From NCBI RefSeq assembly GCF_002209555.1, contig NZ_NJIF01000002.1:1-64000 (forward strand): a stretch of 64,000 nt of DNA. Direction: 5' to 3'. Within the stretch, counting starts at the first letter, position 1. Each line of letters opens with the position of its first letter. A program made the position numbers and the translations under genes. This DNA is from Achromobacter insolitus (lineage in GTDB: Bacteria; Pseudomonadota; Gammaproteobacteria; Burkholderiales; Burkholderiaceae_B). This document shows positions 35,151 through 44,280 of the stretch, one piece after another. The notes below the pieces were generated by a model. It was given only the letters and a program-made list of their open reading frames with translations. It did not search any database and was not told the origin of the DNA.

Positions 35151-35165
35151 TGAATAAATACTCGC
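35151..35165 (+). repeat. 15-bp repeat, copy 2
   Basis: TGAATAAATACTCGC, identical to 27791-27805. Both copies lie just downstream of a rightward gene and before a terminator-like hairpin on the other strand. Confidence 0.6.
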
Positions 35166-35182
35166 ATCTTATCGGAATGATT

Positions 35183-35210
35183 AAAAAGCCCTTATTTAAA
35201 GGGCTTTTTT
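35183..35210. terminator. Bidirectional terminator between clcB and the GNAT gene
   Basis: AAAAAGCCCTT / AAGGGCTTTTTT with a short AT loop has T-runs in both directions. The right arm includes the stop codon region of the leftward GNAT gene, whose TAA lies in the loop, so the hairpin would form as translation ends. Confidence 0.85.
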
Positions 35211-35645
35211 CATGAAGACGCGCTTCAAGCCTATCTCTTCGGCTCGATGGGTTTCCACATATCCGTACCGCGTGTAGATAGCGATGTTCTCGGTCATTTT
35301 TTCCTGCGTGTAGAGGCGGATGCTGGCATAGCCCGCCAGGCGAGCCGCGCTTTCGGCGAACCGCAGCAAGTCTCGGCCGTAGCCTTTGCCCTGCGCCGAA
35401 GGCGCAACCGCGATATTGTCGAGCAGCATGCAATCTGCCTCGGGAATCAGCACCAGGACGGCCTGCACCACCCCTTGGGCGTGCAGCACATGGACCACGC
35501 CTTGCGCGACACGGGTGGCGTAATCGTCCCGCATCGGGCCGGGTATTGCACCGATGCGCTTGACGTAGTGTCCGTAGGCTTGGGCGACGATTCGCTCGAT
35601 GTCGGCCAGATCGTCGGGGGTGGCGAGGCGTATGTCTGGGACCAT
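35196..35645 (-). CDS. GNAT-family N-acetyltransferase
   Basis: A 149-residue acetyltransferase. LLDNIAVAPSAQGKGYGRDLLRFAE is acetyl-CoA motif A (QGKGYG), and ENIAIYTRYGYVETHRAEEI is motif B with the NxxxYxxxGY pattern seen in amine or amino acid acetylases. ATG 35645 gives the usual family start (VPDIRLATPDDLADIERI); the longer frame to 35717 is less likely. Substrate unknown. Confidence 0.88.
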   Translation of the reverse strand: MVPDIRLATPDDLADIERIVAQAYGHYVKRIGAIPGPMRDDYATRVAQGVVHVLHAQGVVQAVLVLIPEADCMLLDNIAVAPSAQGKGYGRDLLRFAESAARLAGYASIRLYTQEKMTENIAIYTRYGYVETHRAEEIGLKRVFMKKAL

Positions 35646-35831
35646 GCCGAATCCTGAATGATGCGGAAGTGACCGCCGGAAGGAATACCGGAATATAAGC
35701 CGCGGGGCGGGCGGCAAGATTGTTTTATCAATTAGTTATAAAATTTATAACTAATCGTTTGCGTGTATACCCCGAAGATGATGAGCGATCACCGAAGAAA
35801 CTGGCTGAGTGATCCCATACCAGGAGTGTCA

Positions 35832-36167
35832 ATGGCACCTAATACGTCGTTTCCGGCCCATGGCGAGCCCGAAAACTTATGGACCGAGTACGCAAGATTC
35901 CATGAGGCATGTTCGGGCGTTCTTGCGCGGGTAGAGCAGCGCCGCGACGGCGGTATCGCCTTGTCGGAAAGCGAGCAGGCGGAGTTGAGAACCATGGCGC
36001 TCAACCTGAACGCATTTGGCAGGGTGCTGCATGGCAAGAGAGCCAAGGAAATGCGCGCGCTGGCCGAGCGTGTCGAGCGGGTATTGGTCAACGCCGGTTC
36101 GGTACCCCATGCTGTCGCCCAGGAGACCACTGAGTCTGAAGACAGCTCTGCCGCCGTGACGGGCTGA
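35832..36167 (+). CDS. Hypothetical protein, helical
   Basis: A 111-residue soluble protein I do not recognise. ATG 35832 has AGGAG six bases upstream, which decides the start. The body is mostly charged alpha helix (LWTEYARFHEACSGVLARVE, GRVLHGKRAKEMRALAERVE) with a Ser/Glu-rich tail. Base composition matches its neighbours. A competing antisense frame has poor composition, so this strand is favoured. Confidence 0.6.
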   Translation: MAPNTSFPAHGEPENLWTEYARFHEACSGVLARVEQRRDGGIALSESEQAELRTMALNLNAFGRVLHGKRAKEMRALAERVERVLVNAGSVPHAVAQETTESEDSSAAVTG

Positions 36168-36194
36168 GTTCGCGTACGCGAGAACTTCATGCCG

Positions 36195-36752
36195 TCAGGC
36201 GGGCCGTCGTCGCAACATCGTACGGCCCAACGCAGCGATCATCTTGAGCGTGTACAACACGAACAAGGATCCCGTAATGTCTCCGGTCAGCATAGCTATG
36301 AAGCCGTCCGCCAGCGCTGCCCTTTCTCCCTGGAGAAAGAACCAGAGATGATGAATCGTGGAGTTCATCAACGCATAGACCAGCGCGCAGATCAGAAGGC
36401 GCCAGGCCGTGAGATTGCCAAGGTCGGGTTGCAGCCGCAGTGTCGACCTGGCCCAACGGTAGGCGAGATACGGCGCGGTGGCCGCCATGATGCCGCCGGC
36501 CAGGGAACGGAGTACGTCGTCGGGAAAGTAATAGAAAAAGCAGGCGATCCAGGAACCGGCCAACAGCCCTAGCGCTGCAGGCAGTCCGAACAGCAACGTG
36601 CATATCAGGCGCACGCCTGCCGGCAGATAGATCCAGTTAATGCCGCGCACAAACTCCAGGTTGGTGAACACCCACTCATTGACTGCCAGACTGCCAAGGA
36701 ACAGCACCACTGTCACCAGAGCCCATTTGCCCTGATCTAGAATGTTCTCCAT
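36195..36752 (-). CDS. Conserved inner-membrane protein of unknown function
   Basis: 185 residues with about five hydrophobic helices (ALVTVVLFLGSLAVNEWVF, GVRLICTLLFGLPAALGLLAG, and so on). The segment INWIYLPAGVRLICTLLFG recalls the start of MASE1-type membrane sensor domains, but no output domain follows. Divergent from the winged-helix gene at 36795 across a gap of 42 bp. Function unknown. Confidence 0.75.
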   Translation of the reverse strand: MENILDQGKWALVTVVLFLGSLAVNEWVFTNLEFVRGINWIYLPAGVRLICTLLFGLPAALGLLAGSWIACFFYYFPDDVLRSLAGGIMAATAPYLAYRWARSTLRLQPDLGNLTAWRLLICALVYALMNSTIHHLWFFLQGERAALADGFIAMLTGDITGSLFVLYTLKMIAALGRTMLRRRPA

Positions 36753-36794
36753 ACCTCTAATCCCGCCGCTTATCGGTCGCTGCGTCCATTATCC

Positions 36795-37151
36795 ATGAAA
36801 GAAAAAAAGAGGCCCGCCGACATTTACATGCGCTTTTTGCGCCTGGCCGACGCACTGCGCGGCCTGCCTTCCTTGCCGTCGCTCGACCCCATGGAAGAAC
36901 GCATACTTACGTTGATCGCACGCGCGTCACAGGAAGAGCGCCGGCTGTCCGTGCGCGATGTCATGGCAGTCGATAGCATCGGTTCGCCTGCGACCCTGCA
37001 CGCCCGACTGAAGTCGATGCGGGAAAAAGGCTGGGTGTTGCTTGTCGATACCGAGGATGCGCGCCGCAAGCAGGTGGAGCTCAGCCAGGCCGCGTTGCTG
37101 CATTTCGACCGCTTGTCTGAATGCCTGGTGGAAGCGACGCGCAAACCTTGA
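36795..37151 (+). CDS. Small winged-helix (MarR-like) DNA-binding protein
   Basis: 118 residues resembling the central winged helix of MarR proteins: LDPMEERILTLIARASQEE, then VRDVMAVDSIGSPATLHARL as helix-turn-helix, KSMREKGWVLLVDTEDARRKQVELS as wing. It lacks the long dimerisation helices of full-length MarR proteins. Divergent from the membrane protein gene at 36195, so it may regulate that gene or itself. Confidence 0.75.
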   Translation: MKEKKRPADIYMRFLRLADALRGLPSLPSLDPMEERILTLIARASQEERRLSVRDVMAVDSIGSPATLHARLKSMREKGWVLLVDTEDARRKQVELSQAALLHFDRLSECLVEATRKP

Positions 37152-37195
37152 ACTTCCAGATGCAGCTGCGGCGGCGCAGCACGCTGCATTGCACG

Positions 37196-38548
37196 CTATT
37201 TCCCGATACAGAAGCTCGAGAAAATCTCCCCCAGCAGATCGTCACTGGTGAACTTGCCCGTAATGCTCGACAGGCTGTCGTGCGCCAGCCGTAGTTCTTC
37301 CGCAAACAGATCCAGTACCCGGTCGTCTTGTTGCGCGTGCACGCCGGCAAATTCGAGGTGTTCCGCCGCGTCCTGCAAGGCATGCAGATGCCGCTCGCGC
37401 GCCAGCCAGGGAGATTCGCCCCCGGGGTTCCAGCCGGCGATGCGCAGCAATTCGGCGCGCAACGCGTCCAGGCCTGCGCCGCGCTTGGCGGATATGCCGA
37501 GTTCCTGAGGGCCGGCTGCGAAGGGTGTGGATAACAAGTCCACCTTGTTGAAAACCTTCAGGACCGGCGTGCGCGGCGGCAGGCGCGCGGTGATCTGGGC
37601 GTCGAGCTCGTCGCCTGGCTGGGTGGCATCCTGCAAATGAAGGATAACGTCGGCGCGCTCGATTTCCTGCCACGTGCGTGCGATACCTATGCTCTCCACG
37701 GTGTCCTCTGTTTCCCGCAGACCTGCCGTGTCGACAATGTGGAGGGGGACGCCGTCGATATGGATTTCCTGGACGACCTTGTCGCGGGTCGTGCCCGCAA
37801 TCGGAGTGACGATGGCAATGTCGTCGCCGGCCAGCGCGTTGAGCAGGCTGGACTTGCCCACGTTAGGTTGTCCGGCCAGAACCACGTGCAGGCCTTCGCG
37901 CAGGATTACGCCCTGACGGGCTTGCGCGATCAGCTTGGAGAGATCCGCGGTCAGCGCTTCCAGGGTGGGGCGGGCCTGATACTTTTCCAGGAAGTCGATT
38001 TCTTCCTCAGGGAAATCCAGGGTGGCCTCTACCAACATGCGCAAATGGATGATGCGATCCGACAGATCATTGACACGTGCCGAAAATTCCCCCGACAGCG
38101 ACGCCATGGCGCCGCGCGCGGCGGCCGTCGACGAGGCCTCGATCAAGTCGGCCACGGCTTCGGCCTGGGCCAGGTCCATGCGGTCGTTCAAAAAGGCGCG
38201 GCGCGTGAATTCGCCGGGCTCGGCCAGCCGGATGCCGAGGTCGCGGCCGGCGGCGAGACAGCTTTCCAGCACGCGGCGCAGCACGGCGGGCCCGCCGTGT
38301 CCCTGCAGTTCGAGCACGTCTTCGCCGGTATAGGAATGCGGCGCGCGAAAGTAAATGGCGATGCCTTCGTCCAGCAATTCGCCGGCGCCGGATTTGAATG
38401 GCAGGTAATGCGCATGGCGCGGTGTGAGTTCCCGCTGGAACAGGCGCCGCACCAGTTCAGAGAGGTCCGCGCCGGAAATGCGAACGACGCCGATACCGCC
38501 TCTTCCGGGGGCGGTTGCAATGGCGGCAATGGGGGCGTAGGCGGACAT
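37196..38548 (-). CDS. mnmE: tRNA modification GTPase MnmE
   Basis: Potassium-dependent GTPase that works with MnmG on wobble uridine 34, 450 residues, full length. The N-terminal folate-binding domain has [20 protein letters not shown]. The G domain has [16 protein letters not shown] (G1), TTRD (G2), DTAGLRET (G3) and FNKVDLL (G4). The protein ends in the invariant FCIGK. In many relatives mnmE follows yidC directly; here about 12.8 kb of transport and catalase genes lie between them. A perfect DnaA box occurs inside at 37526-37534. Confidence 0.97.
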   Translation of the reverse strand: MSAYAPIAAIATAPGRGGIGVVRISGADLSELVRRLFQRELTPRHAHYLPFKSGAGELLDEGIAIYFRAPHSYTGEDVLELQGHGGPAVLRRVLESCLAAGRDLGIRLAEPGEFTRRAFLNDRMDLAQAEAVADLIEASSTAAARGAMASLSGEFSARVNDLSDRIIHLRMLVEATLDFPEEEIDFLEKYQARPTLEALTADLSKLIAQARQGVILREGLHVVLAGQPNVGKSSLLNALAGDDIAIVTPIAGTTRDKVVQEIHIDGVPLHIVDTAGLRETEDTVESIGIARTWQEIERADVILHLQDATQPGDELDAQITARLPPRTPVLKVFNKVDLLSTPFAAGPQELGISAKRGAGLDALRAELLRIAGWNPGGESPWLARERHLHALQDAAEHLEFAGVHAQQDDRVLDLFAEELRLAHDSLSSITGKFTSDDLLGEIFSSFCIGK

Positions 38549-38663
38549 ATTTCGGGCAAGGCAAGGCGAGAACAATAAGGGAATATAACTGTTGCGCCGT
38601 CCCTTGTTTGCTGGTTAATGTGGCCCGGAGGTTCAAAACCCGAAACAATCCTGGGAGATCACA

Positions 38664-40250
38664 ATGGCATCTCGGTTTTCGCGTGTCTTGGCCTGCGGCT
38701 CGGCCGCGGTAATGTTGGCCTTCGGCACATTCAGTTCGGCTATGGCCCGCGATCTGGTGATCGCCTTGAAGACCGAACCGTCCTCCATGGATCCGCAGTA
38801 TCACGCGCTCACGCCCAATACGCAGATCTCCCAGACCATTTTCGACACGCTGGTCGCCACGGATGCGCAGCTAAAACCGCAGCCCGCGCTTGCCGAGTCC
38901 TGGACCGTGGACGGCAAGGTCTGGACTTTCAAGCTGCGTCCCAATGTGAAGTTCTCCGACGGCACGCCGTTCACGGCGGAAGACGTGGTCTTCACTTATG
39001 CGCGTGTGCCGAAGGTACCGAACAGCCCTTCGCCATTTACGCTGTACTTGGGTTCGGTCGAGAAAACCGAAGCCGTGGATCCCAGCACTGTGCGCATCAC
39101 CACGAAGGACGTGGCGCCTAATCTGCTGGTCAACCTGGCGCAATTGCCCATCATGTCGAAGAAAGCGGCGTCCGGCCCCGCCGCGGAAGGCAAGACGACC
39201 ACGGAACTCAATAGCGGCGACGGTTTGATCGGCACCGGTCCTTATAAGTTTGTGTCATGGAAGCGTGGCGCTGAATTCGTGCTGGCGCGCAATGACAACT
39301 ATTGGGGCAAGAAGCCCGAATGGGATCGCGTGGTCTACCGCCCGATCAGTAATGCCGCCGCGCGCGTGGCGGCATTGCTTGCCGGGGACGTCGATATGAT
39401 CGAGGATCCTCCGACCGATGACCTGCCCAAGCTGAAAGGCGACAAGAAGCTATATGTAGAGGAAACGCCATCGGTGCGCGTCGTGTATGTGGCGCTGGAC
39501 CAGTTCGCCGAGCCCTCGCCCGGCGTGCAGGGCACGGAGAAAAACCCGATGAAGGACAAGCGGGTGCGCGAGGCCCTGTCCCTGGCCATCAACCGCGATG
39601 CATTGGTCGAGCGTGTGATGGGGGGCGTGGCGCTGCCCGCGGGCAATCTGCTGCCCTACCCGATGTTCGGTTCCAGCAAGGAACATTCCAAGGCGCCCAA
39701 GGCCGACGTGGAGAAAGCCAAGGCGCTGCTGAAGGAGGCAGGCTATCCCAACGGATTTTCCATCACACTGGGCTCGCCGTCGGGACGTTACGTCAATGAT
39801 TCGAAGGTGGCGCAGGCGATTGCATCGATGTGGACCCGCATCGGCGTGAAGACCAGCGTGGATGCGATGGCGCCCCCGGTGTTCTTCAAGAACCGGGACA
39901 GCTACGCGTTCTCGGCCTATCTGGCGGGTTGGTCCGTGACCAGCGGCGAGATGTCCAACGCGCTGACTTCGCTGCTGGTGACGCGTAACCCGGAAGCGGG
40001 TCTGGGCACCACCAACCGCAGCCGCTATTCGAATCCCAAGATGGACGCGTTGGTGAAGGAAGCGTCGTCGACCATGGATGACGCCAAGCGCGCGGATCTG
40101 TTGTCCAAGGCCAGCAATATCGCCATGGACGACTACGCCATGCTGCCCGTGCATTTCGAACTGTCGGTGTGGGCCATGAAGAGCGACATCCGCTATCAAG
40201 GCCGGCCCGACCAGGTCACGCTTGCGCAGTTTGCAACGCTGAAGAAGTAA
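38664..40250 (+). CDS. Oligopeptide/dipeptide ABC transporter substrate-binding protein
   Basis: Periplasmic SBP family 5 protein, 528 residues, with a signal peptide ending at SSAMA and mature start RDLVIALKTEPSSMDPQYHALTP. TAEDVVFTYARV and KDKRVREALSLAINRDALVERV are family signatures. First gene of a five-gene rightward unit with two permeases and two ATPases; an M20 amidohydrolase follows. Preceded by GGGAG. Ligand is likely a peptide or acylated amino acid. Confidence 0.92.
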   Translation: MASRFSRVLACGSAAVMLAFGTFSSAMARDLVIALKTEPSSMDPQYHALTPNTQISQTIFDTLVATDAQLKPQPALAESWTVDGKVWTFKLRPNVKFSDGTPFTAEDVVFTYARVPKVPNSPSPFTLYLGSVEKTEAVDPSTVRITTKDVAPNLLVNLAQLPIMSKKAASGPAAEGKTTTELNSGDGLIGTGPYKFVSWKRGAEFVLARNDNYWGKKPEWDRVVYRPISNAAARVAALLAGDVDMIEDPPTDDLPKLKGDKKLYVEETPSVRVVYVALDQFAEPSPGVQGTEKNPMKDKRVREALSLAINRDALVERVMGGVALPAGNLLPYPMFGSSKEHSKAPKADVEKAKALLKEAGYPNGFSITLGSPSGRYVNDSKVAQAIASMWTRIGVKTSVDAMAPPVFFKNRDSYAFSAYLAGWSVTSGEMSNALTSLLVTRNPEAGLGTTNRSRYSNPKMDALVKEASSTMDDAKRADLLSKASNIAMDDYAMLPVHFELSVWAMKSDIRYQGRPDQVTLAQFATLKK

Positions 40251-40257
40251 GGTTCTA

Positions 40258-41232
40258 GTGCTTGCAACGATCGTAAGAAGGCTGCTGCAGACCATCGTCG
40301 TCATGCTCGTCATGTCGGCGTTGGTCTTTGCCGGTATCTACATGGTGGGCGATCCGGTGTCTATGCTGGCGAGCCCCGAGGCGACCGAAGCGCAGCGCGC
40401 AGCGGTGCGCGCATCGTTGGGGCTGGACCTGCCATTGTGGCGGCAGTACCTGATCTTCATGGGCCAGGCTGTGCGTGGGGATTTTGGCAACAGCTTCCTG
40501 ACGGGCGAACCGGCCATCAGGCTGATCCTGGAACGCATGCCGGCTACCGTGGAGCTGGCCTGTGTGGCCATGCTGCTATCGGTGCTGATCGGCGTGCCGC
40601 TTGGCATTCTGGCAGGCCTCAAGCCCAAGGCGGTCGGTTCACGCGCCATCATGACGGGCTCGGTGCTGGGATTCTCGCTGCCCAATTTCTGGGTAGGCCT
40701 GATGCTCATCATGGTGTTCGCGGTGATCCTGGGCTGGGTGCCGGCGGGCGGACGCGGACAGACCGTCAGTATCGGGTCGCTGCAGCTCAGCGTGCTGACC
40801 TTCGACGGCTGGCTCAGCCTGGCGTTGCCCGCGGCGACGATTGCGTTCGCCAAGTGCGCGATGATCATCCGCGTGACGCGGGCGGCCACACGGGAAGCCC
40901 TGCCGATGGACTACATCAAGTTCGCGCGCGCCAAGGGCCTGTCTGAAAAGCGCGTGCTCGGCGTGCACCTGCTCAAGAACATCCTGATTCCCGTGGTGAC
41001 GGTGGCGGGGCTGGAGTTCGGCCAGGTGATGGCTTTCGCCGTCGTCACCGAAACGGTTTTTTCCTGGCCAGGCATGGGCAAGCTGCTGATCGATTCCATC
41101 ATCAACCTGGACCGTCCGGTGGTGGTGGCGTATCTCCTGCTGATCGTGTTCTTCCTAGTCATGTTGAATCTGGTGGTGGACATCATCTACACGGTGCTGG
41201 ACCCCCGCGTACGCTTGGATAGCCGCCGATGA
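40258..41232 (+). CDS. Oligopeptide/dipeptide ABC permease (DppB type)
   Basis: 324-residue inner-membrane permease with six helices. MLATIVRRLLQTIVVMLVMSAL begins the first helix, GDPVSMLASPEATEAQRAAVRASLGLDLPLWRQY is the periplasmic region typical of DppB, and ATREALPMDYIKFARAKGLSEKRVL is the EAA loop contacting the ATPase. Start is GTG 40258, 7 nt after the binding protein stop. Confidence 0.92.
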   Translation: MLATIVRRLLQTIVVMLVMSALVFAGIYMVGDPVSMLASPEATEAQRAAVRASLGLDLPLWRQYLIFMGQAVRGDFGNSFLTGEPAIRLILERMPATVELACVAMLLSVLIGVPLGILAGLKPKAVGSRAIMTGSVLGFSLPNFWVGLMLIMVFAVILGWVPAGGRGQTVSIGSLQLSVLTFDGWLSLALPAATIAFAKCAMIIRVTRAATREALPMDYIKFARAKGLSEKRVLGVHLLKNILIPVVTVAGLEFGQVMAFAVVTETVFSWPGMGKLLIDSIINLDRPVVVAYLLLIVFFLVMLNLVVDIIYTVLDPRVRLDSRR

Positions 41233-42149
41233 ACACACCTGCCACTGCGGCCTCGCCGCCGGTCCAGGCCAAGGAGCAGACGCCTTGGCGCCGCTTTCTG
41301 TCGGACTTCTTCGCCAGCAAGTTGGCGACGCTGGGCCTGGTCATGCTGGTCGTGATAGTGGGGGCGGCACTGCTTGCGCCATGGATTGCGCCGCAGAATC
41401 CCTACGACCTGGCGACGCTGGACATCATGGACTCCAAACTCAAACCGGGCAGCGAGAGCGGCGATGGCAGCATGCGCTACTGGCTGGGTACGGACGGCCT
41501 GGCACGCGATCTGTTTTCGGCCATTCTGTATGGCATGCGCACCAGTCTGCTTGTGGCCAGTGTGTCGGTGTTGGCAGCGTTCGGAATCGGGGCTACGGTG
41601 GGTTTGGTGGCGGCGTATTTTGGCGGGCGGATCGACGCCTTGCTGATGCGGGTTGTGGATATCCAGTTGTCGTTTCCCGCCATCCTGGTCGCATTGATGC
41701 TGCTGGCGATCCTGGGCAAAGGTGTGGATAAGGTGATCATCGCCCTGATCGTGGTGCAGTGGGCGTATTTCGCGCGCGCCGCACGCGGCGCCGCGCTGGT
41801 CGAGCGCGGCAAGGAATACGTGGAAGCAGCGCGCTGCATGTCGCTTTCCTGGGGGCGCGTGCTGTTTCGCCACGTGCTGCCCAATTGCATGCCGCCCTTG
41901 ATCGTCATCGCCACCATTGACCTGGCGCACGCGATTGCGCTGGAGGCCACATTGTCGTTCCTGGGCGTGGGCGTGCCCGTGACCGAGCCTTCGCTGGGCA
42001 TGCTGATCTACAACGGCTTCGAATACCTGTTGTCCGGCCAATACTGGATTTCCTTCTTCCCGGGCATTGCGCTGGCGCTGGCCATCATCGCCATCAACCT
42101 GGTGGGAGATCACCTGCGCGATGTGCTCAACCCGCGCCATGCGAACTGA
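41229..42149 (+). CDS. Oligopeptide/dipeptide ABC permease (DppC type)
   Basis: 306-residue permease partner with an N-terminal extension before the first helix, as in DppC. TDGLARDLFSAILYGMRTSLLV and VEAARCMSLSWGRVLFRHVLPNC (EAA loop) are family features. ATG overlaps the previous TGA. A perfect DnaA box lies in the coding sequence at 41723-41731, where GTG GAT AAG encodes Val-Asp-Lys. Confidence 0.92.
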   Translation: MNTPATAASPPVQAKEQTPWRRFLSDFFASKLATLGLVMLVVIVGAALLAPWIAPQNPYDLATLDIMDSKLKPGSESGDGSMRYWLGTDGLARDLFSAILYGMRTSLLVASVSVLAAFGIGATVGLVAAYFGGRIDALLMRVVDIQLSFPAILVALMLLAILGKGVDKVIIALIVVQWAYFARAARGAALVERGKEYVEAARCMSLSWGRVLFRHVLPNCMPPLIVIATIDLAHAIALEATLSFLGVGVPVTEPSLGMLIYNGFEYLLSGQYWISFFPGIALALAIIAINLVGDHLRDVLNPRHAN

Positions 42150-42159
42150 GGCCGGCGCG

Positions 42160-43167
42160 ATGCAGATACCTGTGGAAAAGTCCTCGTCCAGTTCGGCGCC
42201 CATCCTGGAGGTGCAAGGCCTGAAGACGCATTTCTTCACGCGTAACGGCGTGGTGAAAGCGGTGGATGGCGTGGACCTGACGTTGGCGCAGGGCGAGATC
42301 CTGGGACTGGTAGGCGAATCGGGATCGGGCAAGAGCATTACCGGCTTTTCGCTGATGGGCTTGCTGGACGAGCCGGGCCGCATAGTCGACGGTACATTGC
42401 GTTTCAACGGTGAAGATCTGCGCAGTGCGACGCCCGCGCGTTGGCGCGAGCTCCGGGGCCAGGAGATCGCGATGATCTTCCAGGATCCGATGATGACCCT
42501 GAACCCCGTGTTGCGCGTGGATACGCAGATGATCGAGGCGGTGCAGGCGCACGGCAACGCCTCGCGCGAGCAGGCGCGCCAGCGCGCCTTGCAGACGCTG
42601 GCCATGGTGGGCATCCCATCGCCGGAAGAGCGCCTGCGCGCATACCCGCATCAATTGTCGGGGGGCATGCGGCAACGGGTGGCGATTGCGATTGCGCTGC
42701 TGAATTCGCCACGCCTGATCATCGCGGATGAGCCCACCACGGCGCTTGATGTAACCATACAAGGGCAGATCCTGTTCGAAGTGCAGAAGCTCTGCCAGGA
42801 AACCGGCACCGCGCTTATCTGGATCACTCACGATCTGGCGGTGGTGGCGGGACTGGCGGACCGCGTGGCGGTCATGTATGCGGGACGCGTGGTGGAGACC
42901 GGCACCACGCAGGCCGTCATCAGCCATCCCATGCATCCGTACACGCATGGCCTGATCGCTTCCATTCCCACGCCGGAATCCCGCGGCAGGCCGCTGGTTC
43001 CGATTCCCGGCATGACTCCATCGCTGCTCAACCTGCCGCAAGGCTGTGCGTTCCGCGGCCGTTGCCCGCGCGCGACCGAAGCCTGTCTGGTCGAACCGCA
43101 GCCCGTGGAGGTGCGTCCGGCGCAATGGGTGCGTTGCTGGCACGCCGGAGGGCCAGACATCAAATGA
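42160..43167 (+). CDS. Oligopeptide/dipeptide ABC ATP-binding protein (DppD type)
   Basis: 335-residue ATPase. Walker A GESGSGKS, signature [15 protein letters not shown], Walker [13 protein letters not shown] and switch ITHDLAVVA are intact. The C-terminal [15 protein letters not shown] is the cysteine-rich oligopeptide-type motif that may hold an iron-sulfur cluster. ATG 42160 has GAGG eight bases upstream; ATG 42139 inside the previous gene is the alternative. Confidence 0.92.
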   Translation: MQIPVEKSSSSSAPILEVQGLKTHFFTRNGVVKAVDGVDLTLAQGEILGLVGESGSGKSITGFSLMGLLDEPGRIVDGTLRFNGEDLRSATPARWRELRGQEIAMIFQDPMMTLNPVLRVDTQMIEAVQAHGNASREQARQRALQTLAMVGIPSPEERLRAYPHQLSGGMRQRVAIAIALLNSPRLIIADEPTTALDVTIQGQILFEVQKLCQETGTALIWITHDLAVVAGLADRVAVMYAGRVVETGTTQAVISHPMHPYTHGLIASIPTPESRGRPLVPIPGMTPSLLNLPQGCAFRGRCPRATEACLVEPQPVEVRPAQWVRCWHAGGPDIK

Positions 43168-44183
43168 ACGCCGCAGAACGCGATCCCGCCATTCCCATCT
43201 TGTCGCTGCGCGAGGTCGAGCTGCGCTTTGTGCAGCCTGTGGACCTGGCGGGCCGCATTGCCAATCTGCTGGGCGCGGGTTTGAAGACGCAGGTCGTGCA
43301 TGCAGTGGCGGGTGTGGACCTGGACGTGCGCCCTGGCGAAGTGATCGGCATTGTGGGCGAATCAGGTTGCGGCAAGTCCACGCTGGGCCGGATCGTGTCG
43401 GGCATCCTGCCGCAAACCGCGGGCGAGGTGAGCTACAAGGGCAAGCCGGTCAAGGCCATGACGGGTCAGGAGCGGCGGGCCTACGAGCTTGGCGTGCAAA
43501 TGATCTTCCAGGATCCCTACGCTTCGCTCAACCCGCGCATGCGCGTGCGCGAGATCATCGGCGAGGCGCCCGTGGCGCATGGCCTGGTGCGCTCTCGCGA
43601 CAAGGCCGAGTACGTTGCCGGCTTGATGCGCCAGGTGGGACTGGATCCTGCTTTTGCACAGCGTTATCCCCATCAGTTCTCCGGCGGCCAGAGGCAGCGC
43701 GTAGGAATTGCGCGGGCCTTGGCGCTCAAGCCATCGGTCATCGTCTGCGACGAGGCGGTTGCCGCGCTGGATGTGTCGATCCAGGCGCAGGTGCTTAATC
43801 TGTTTGAACAGTTGCGCGCCGACCTGGACCTGACCTATCTTTTCATCAGCCACAATCTCAGCGTGGTCAGCCACATATCGGACCGCGTGGCGATCATGTA
43901 CCTCGGCCGCGTCGTGGAGCTGGCGCCCACCGACACGGTCTTCCAGCACGCCAACCATCCTTACACGCAGGCCCTGCTGAAGGAATTGCCGACGCTGCAG
44001 CCGGGGCGGCGCGCATACCAGCCCATCAAGGGCGAACTGCCCTCGCCGCTGGATCCGCCTGCGGGCTGCGCGTTCCACCCGCGTTGCCCGCATGCCATGC
44101 CCCGTTGCAAAACGGAGCGGCCGCTGCTGCGGGAGGTCGCGCCGGGCCAGTTCAGCGCTTGCCATCTAAACGATATGGCCTAG
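43164..44183 (+). CDS. Oligopeptide/dipeptide ABC ATP-binding protein (DppF type)
   Basis: 339-residue second ATPase. Walker [24 protein letters not shown], signature [15 protein letters not shown], Walker [22 protein letters not shown], and the C-terminal [15 protein letters not shown] cysteine motif. Note DEAVAALD where most members have DEPVSALD. ATG 43164 overlaps the DppD stop (ATGA), so the longer frame is rejected. Last transporter gene of the operon. Confidence 0.92.
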   Translation: MNAAERDPAIPILSLREVELRFVQPVDLAGRIANLLGAGLKTQVVHAVAGVDLDVRPGEVIGIVGESGCGKSTLGRIVSGILPQTAGEVSYKGKPVKAMTGQERRAYELGVQMIFQDPYASLNPRMRVREIIGEAPVAHGLVRSRDKAEYVAGLMRQVGLDPAFAQRYPHQFSGGQRQRVGIARALALKPSVIVCDEAVAALDVSIQAQVLNLFEQLRADLDLTYLFISHNLSVVSHISDRVAIMYLGRVVELAPTDTVFQHANHPYTQALLKELPTLQPGRRAYQPIKGELPSPLDPPAGCAFHPRCPHAMPRCKTERPLLREVAPGQFSACHLNDMA

Positions 44184-44280
44184 CCAGGATGGCGCATCCA
44201 CTGGACCTCGCAGGGCCAGACAGCGAGAATTCCCGTATCGGCAGGCTACTGACTTCAACTCTTACGGTTTATCCACAGCC

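Noticed and set aside
35789-36190. 133-codon frame opposite the helical hypothetical protein
   Set aside because: The plus-strand gene has a good AGGAG site and a plausible helical product; the reverse frame has neither.
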